A stretch of 6,771 bases of DNA from PSLL01 sp964389705 (GTDB lineage: Bacteria; Desulfobacterota_D; UBA1144; Nemesobacterales; CSP1-2): assembly GCA_964389705.1 (NCBI GenBank), contig CAYMEO010000105.1:1-6771 (forward strand), in the 5' to 3' direction. Positions 5,796 through 6,771 of the stretch are shown piece by piece. Position numbers and translations under genes: made by a program. The notes under the pieces are model-generated. The model did no database searches. It was not told the origin of the DNA and saw only the letters and a program-made list of their open reading frames with translations. Position 1 is the stretch's first letter; every line of letters starts with the position of its first letter.

Positions 5796-6535
5796 TTACC
5801 AATCAAACCCAATCGCTATGTACTGACTTCTAATTGGTCCAAGGTTTACTCTATTATCCCCACGGAAAAATATCTTTGAGGGATTTATTATATAGCTAGC
5901 GGCTCTTAGAAACCCGTTTTGCCTATTCTCTAGCCAATTTGAGGCCTCTTCAAGGACTATCCCAAGGGGAATCCCCGCCGCCGGGGTTACAACAAGGTCA
6001 TGAAGTGATGGAGGACGGTCTATACCCTCTACGGCGTATTCAAAAAGGGTGCTTTGGAGAAAAGCACCAATGGCTGAGGTGGGACGGTCATATCCACGTG
6101 CCCTATAGTAGAGATAAACAGACGCTCCGAAAACGGGGTGTTTGATCCAGTTTGTTATAAACATATCCCCATCATTCCATGTAATAGAACCTCGATGCTC
6201 GTGGTTTTGGAAGTGTGTTATATTTTTCCACCATGTTACAGGGTCTATTATGAGTTGATCCTTATATACGCAACGCGAAACGCCCATATTCCGGCATAGG
6301 CATTTTCTGTGTCACGGAGGAAATCCCCAAAATCAGAGAGCGACTTAGGCTTAGACTCTTTTTCAAGAATTATATCTGACCTTTTGTCATCTCTTACATC
6401 AATAAAGGCAGATTTATCATATGGCTTTGCAAGGATTGGAATCTCTTGACCAAGTAGAGATTCAGCCCTTACACTAATTATAGAGATTGCATCTATTGTA
6501 AGGGTTATAAACAGCAGACATAACCGACTGGCCAT
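5796..6535 (-). pseudogene. DUF3943-like exported protein, split by a frameshift
   Basis: Two overlapping frames make up one protein of about 245 residues. The N-terminal frame (6535 to the stop at 6248) starts with a signal peptide, cleavage probably after VRA at 24, although D15 in its core is unusual. The C-terminal frame (to 5796, open past 6287) contains WWKNITHF, FITNWIKHPVFGASVYLYYRARG, SAIGAFLQSTLFEYAVEG and PPSLHDLVVTPAAGIPLG, which I recognise as the conserved pattern of DUF3943, a family of unknown function. It ends SQYIAIGFDW: alternating hydrophobics with terminal Trp, like an outer-membrane beta-strand signal. The frames join if one TA is removed from TATATA at 6263-6268, giving RVAYKDQLIIDPVTWWKN. 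GGAGGGGG (6539-6546) is a very strong ribosome-binding site, and a weak promoter is possible (TGGATA, 16 bp, TATTAT at 6559-6564). The break is either a real inactivation or a sequence error. Function is unknown. Confidence 0.7.
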
Positions 6536-6643
6536 TTTCCCCCTCCACTTCGCTTCTTATAATAAAGCCGCCTTCATTCATATCCACCTCTCTGATTGAC
6601 AGAAGAGTTATCATTTCTCGTAAGAATCGCTCTACTCCCTTTA

Positions 6644-6672
6644 TTGATAAGAAATCTCATTTATTATATAAT
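6644..6672 (+). promoter_or_regulatory. Strong sigma-70 promoter of the gene entering at 6735
   Basis: TTGATA (6644-6649, 5 of 6) and a perfect TATAAT (6667-6672) are separated by 17 bp, the best promoter match in the window. Transcription should start near 6679, leaving a leader of about 56 bases. The -10 lies within a perfect 14-bp palindrome, TTATTATATAATAA (6661-6674), which may be an operator or simply AT-rich sequence. Confidence 0.65.
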
Positions 6673-6734
6673 AAGGTTACCAAAATCCAAACTAGGTTTT
6701 TAAAACTAATTCAATAAAAAGGGGGAGAAGAACA

Positions 6735-6771
6735 ATGCTTTTATTATTTAGGCCGAGGGATCCAAAGTATG
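6735..6771 (+). CDS. 5' end of an unidentified gene, cut by the window edge
   Basis: Twelve codons are visible, MLLLFRPRDPKY, too few to name a product. The start is well supported: GGGGGAG (6721-6727) lies seven bases before ATG 6735, and a near-consensus promoter lies about 60 bases upstream. It is divergent from the DUF3943-like gene, and the 199 bases between the two starts hold both sets of expression signals. Confidence 0.6.
   Translation, partial: MLLLFRPRDPKY

Noticed and set aside
5939..6145. Plus-strand 68-codon frame opposite the DUF3943-like gene
   Set aside because: The minus strand carries the conserved protein pattern here, and the plus frame has no plausible start signal or family.
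6596..6626. TTGACA at 6596-6601 with TAAGAA at 6621-6626 as a second promoter
   Set aside because: The spacer is 19 bp and the -10 matches only 3 of 6; the promoter at 6644-6672 is far better.
1..6771. CRISPR array, tRNA, rRNA, insertion sequence or integrase
   Set aside because: No regularly spaced repeats, no tRNA-like fold or rRNA-like stretch, and no transposase or integrase motif were seen on either strand.

Overview
The window reads as bacterial chromosome from a Gram-negative organism of moderate-to-low GC content. It carries housekeeping genes (fmt, ntrB, ntrC, rnc) interrupted by small accessory genes. A sigma-54 two-component pair of NtrB/NtrC type and a DUF3943-like exported protein ending in an outer-membrane-style aromatic strand point to a proteobacterial or Desulfobacterota/Dadabacteria-like lineage. 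That placement is inference and weak; no rRNA or other marker is present.

Layout. Positions 1-65 may hold the last 20 codons of an upstream gene. Positions 45-690 carry a VapBC-type toxin-antitoxin module: a promoter embedded in two contiguous perfect inverted repeats, a ribbon-helix-helix antitoxin, and a PIN-domain toxin broken by one extra T near its 5' end. fmt (742-1668, Met-tRNA formyltransferase) follows, with its own promoter placed so close that the mRNA should be almost leaderless. A weak terminator lies at its end. Convergent to fmt is an unrecognised 180-residue gene (1685-2227, minus) with its own extended -10 promoter. After about 300 AT-rich bases come ntrB and ntrC on the plus strand. 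ntrC overlaps the tail of rnc (RNase III, minus) by 22 bp. Upstream of rnc on the same strand is an exported DUF3943-like gene broken by a frameshift in a TATATA run. The window ends with a strong sigma-70 promoter and the first 12 codons of a new plus-strand gene.

How the genes work together. NtrB and NtrC form a phosphorelay that activates sigma-54 promoters, classically for nitrogen assimilation; no glnA or glnB is in view, so the regulon cannot be read here. Fmt and RNase III serve translation initiation and RNA processing. I do not see a clear new multi-gene system. The best leads are the tandem-palindrome promoter of the TA module with its frameshifted toxin, the near-leaderless fmt transcript within a wider split between SD-less core genes and GGGGGA-type accessory genes, and an RNase III lacking one conserved metal-binding aspartate. 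The two frameshifts both fall in simple runs, so sequencing or assembly error must be excluded first.
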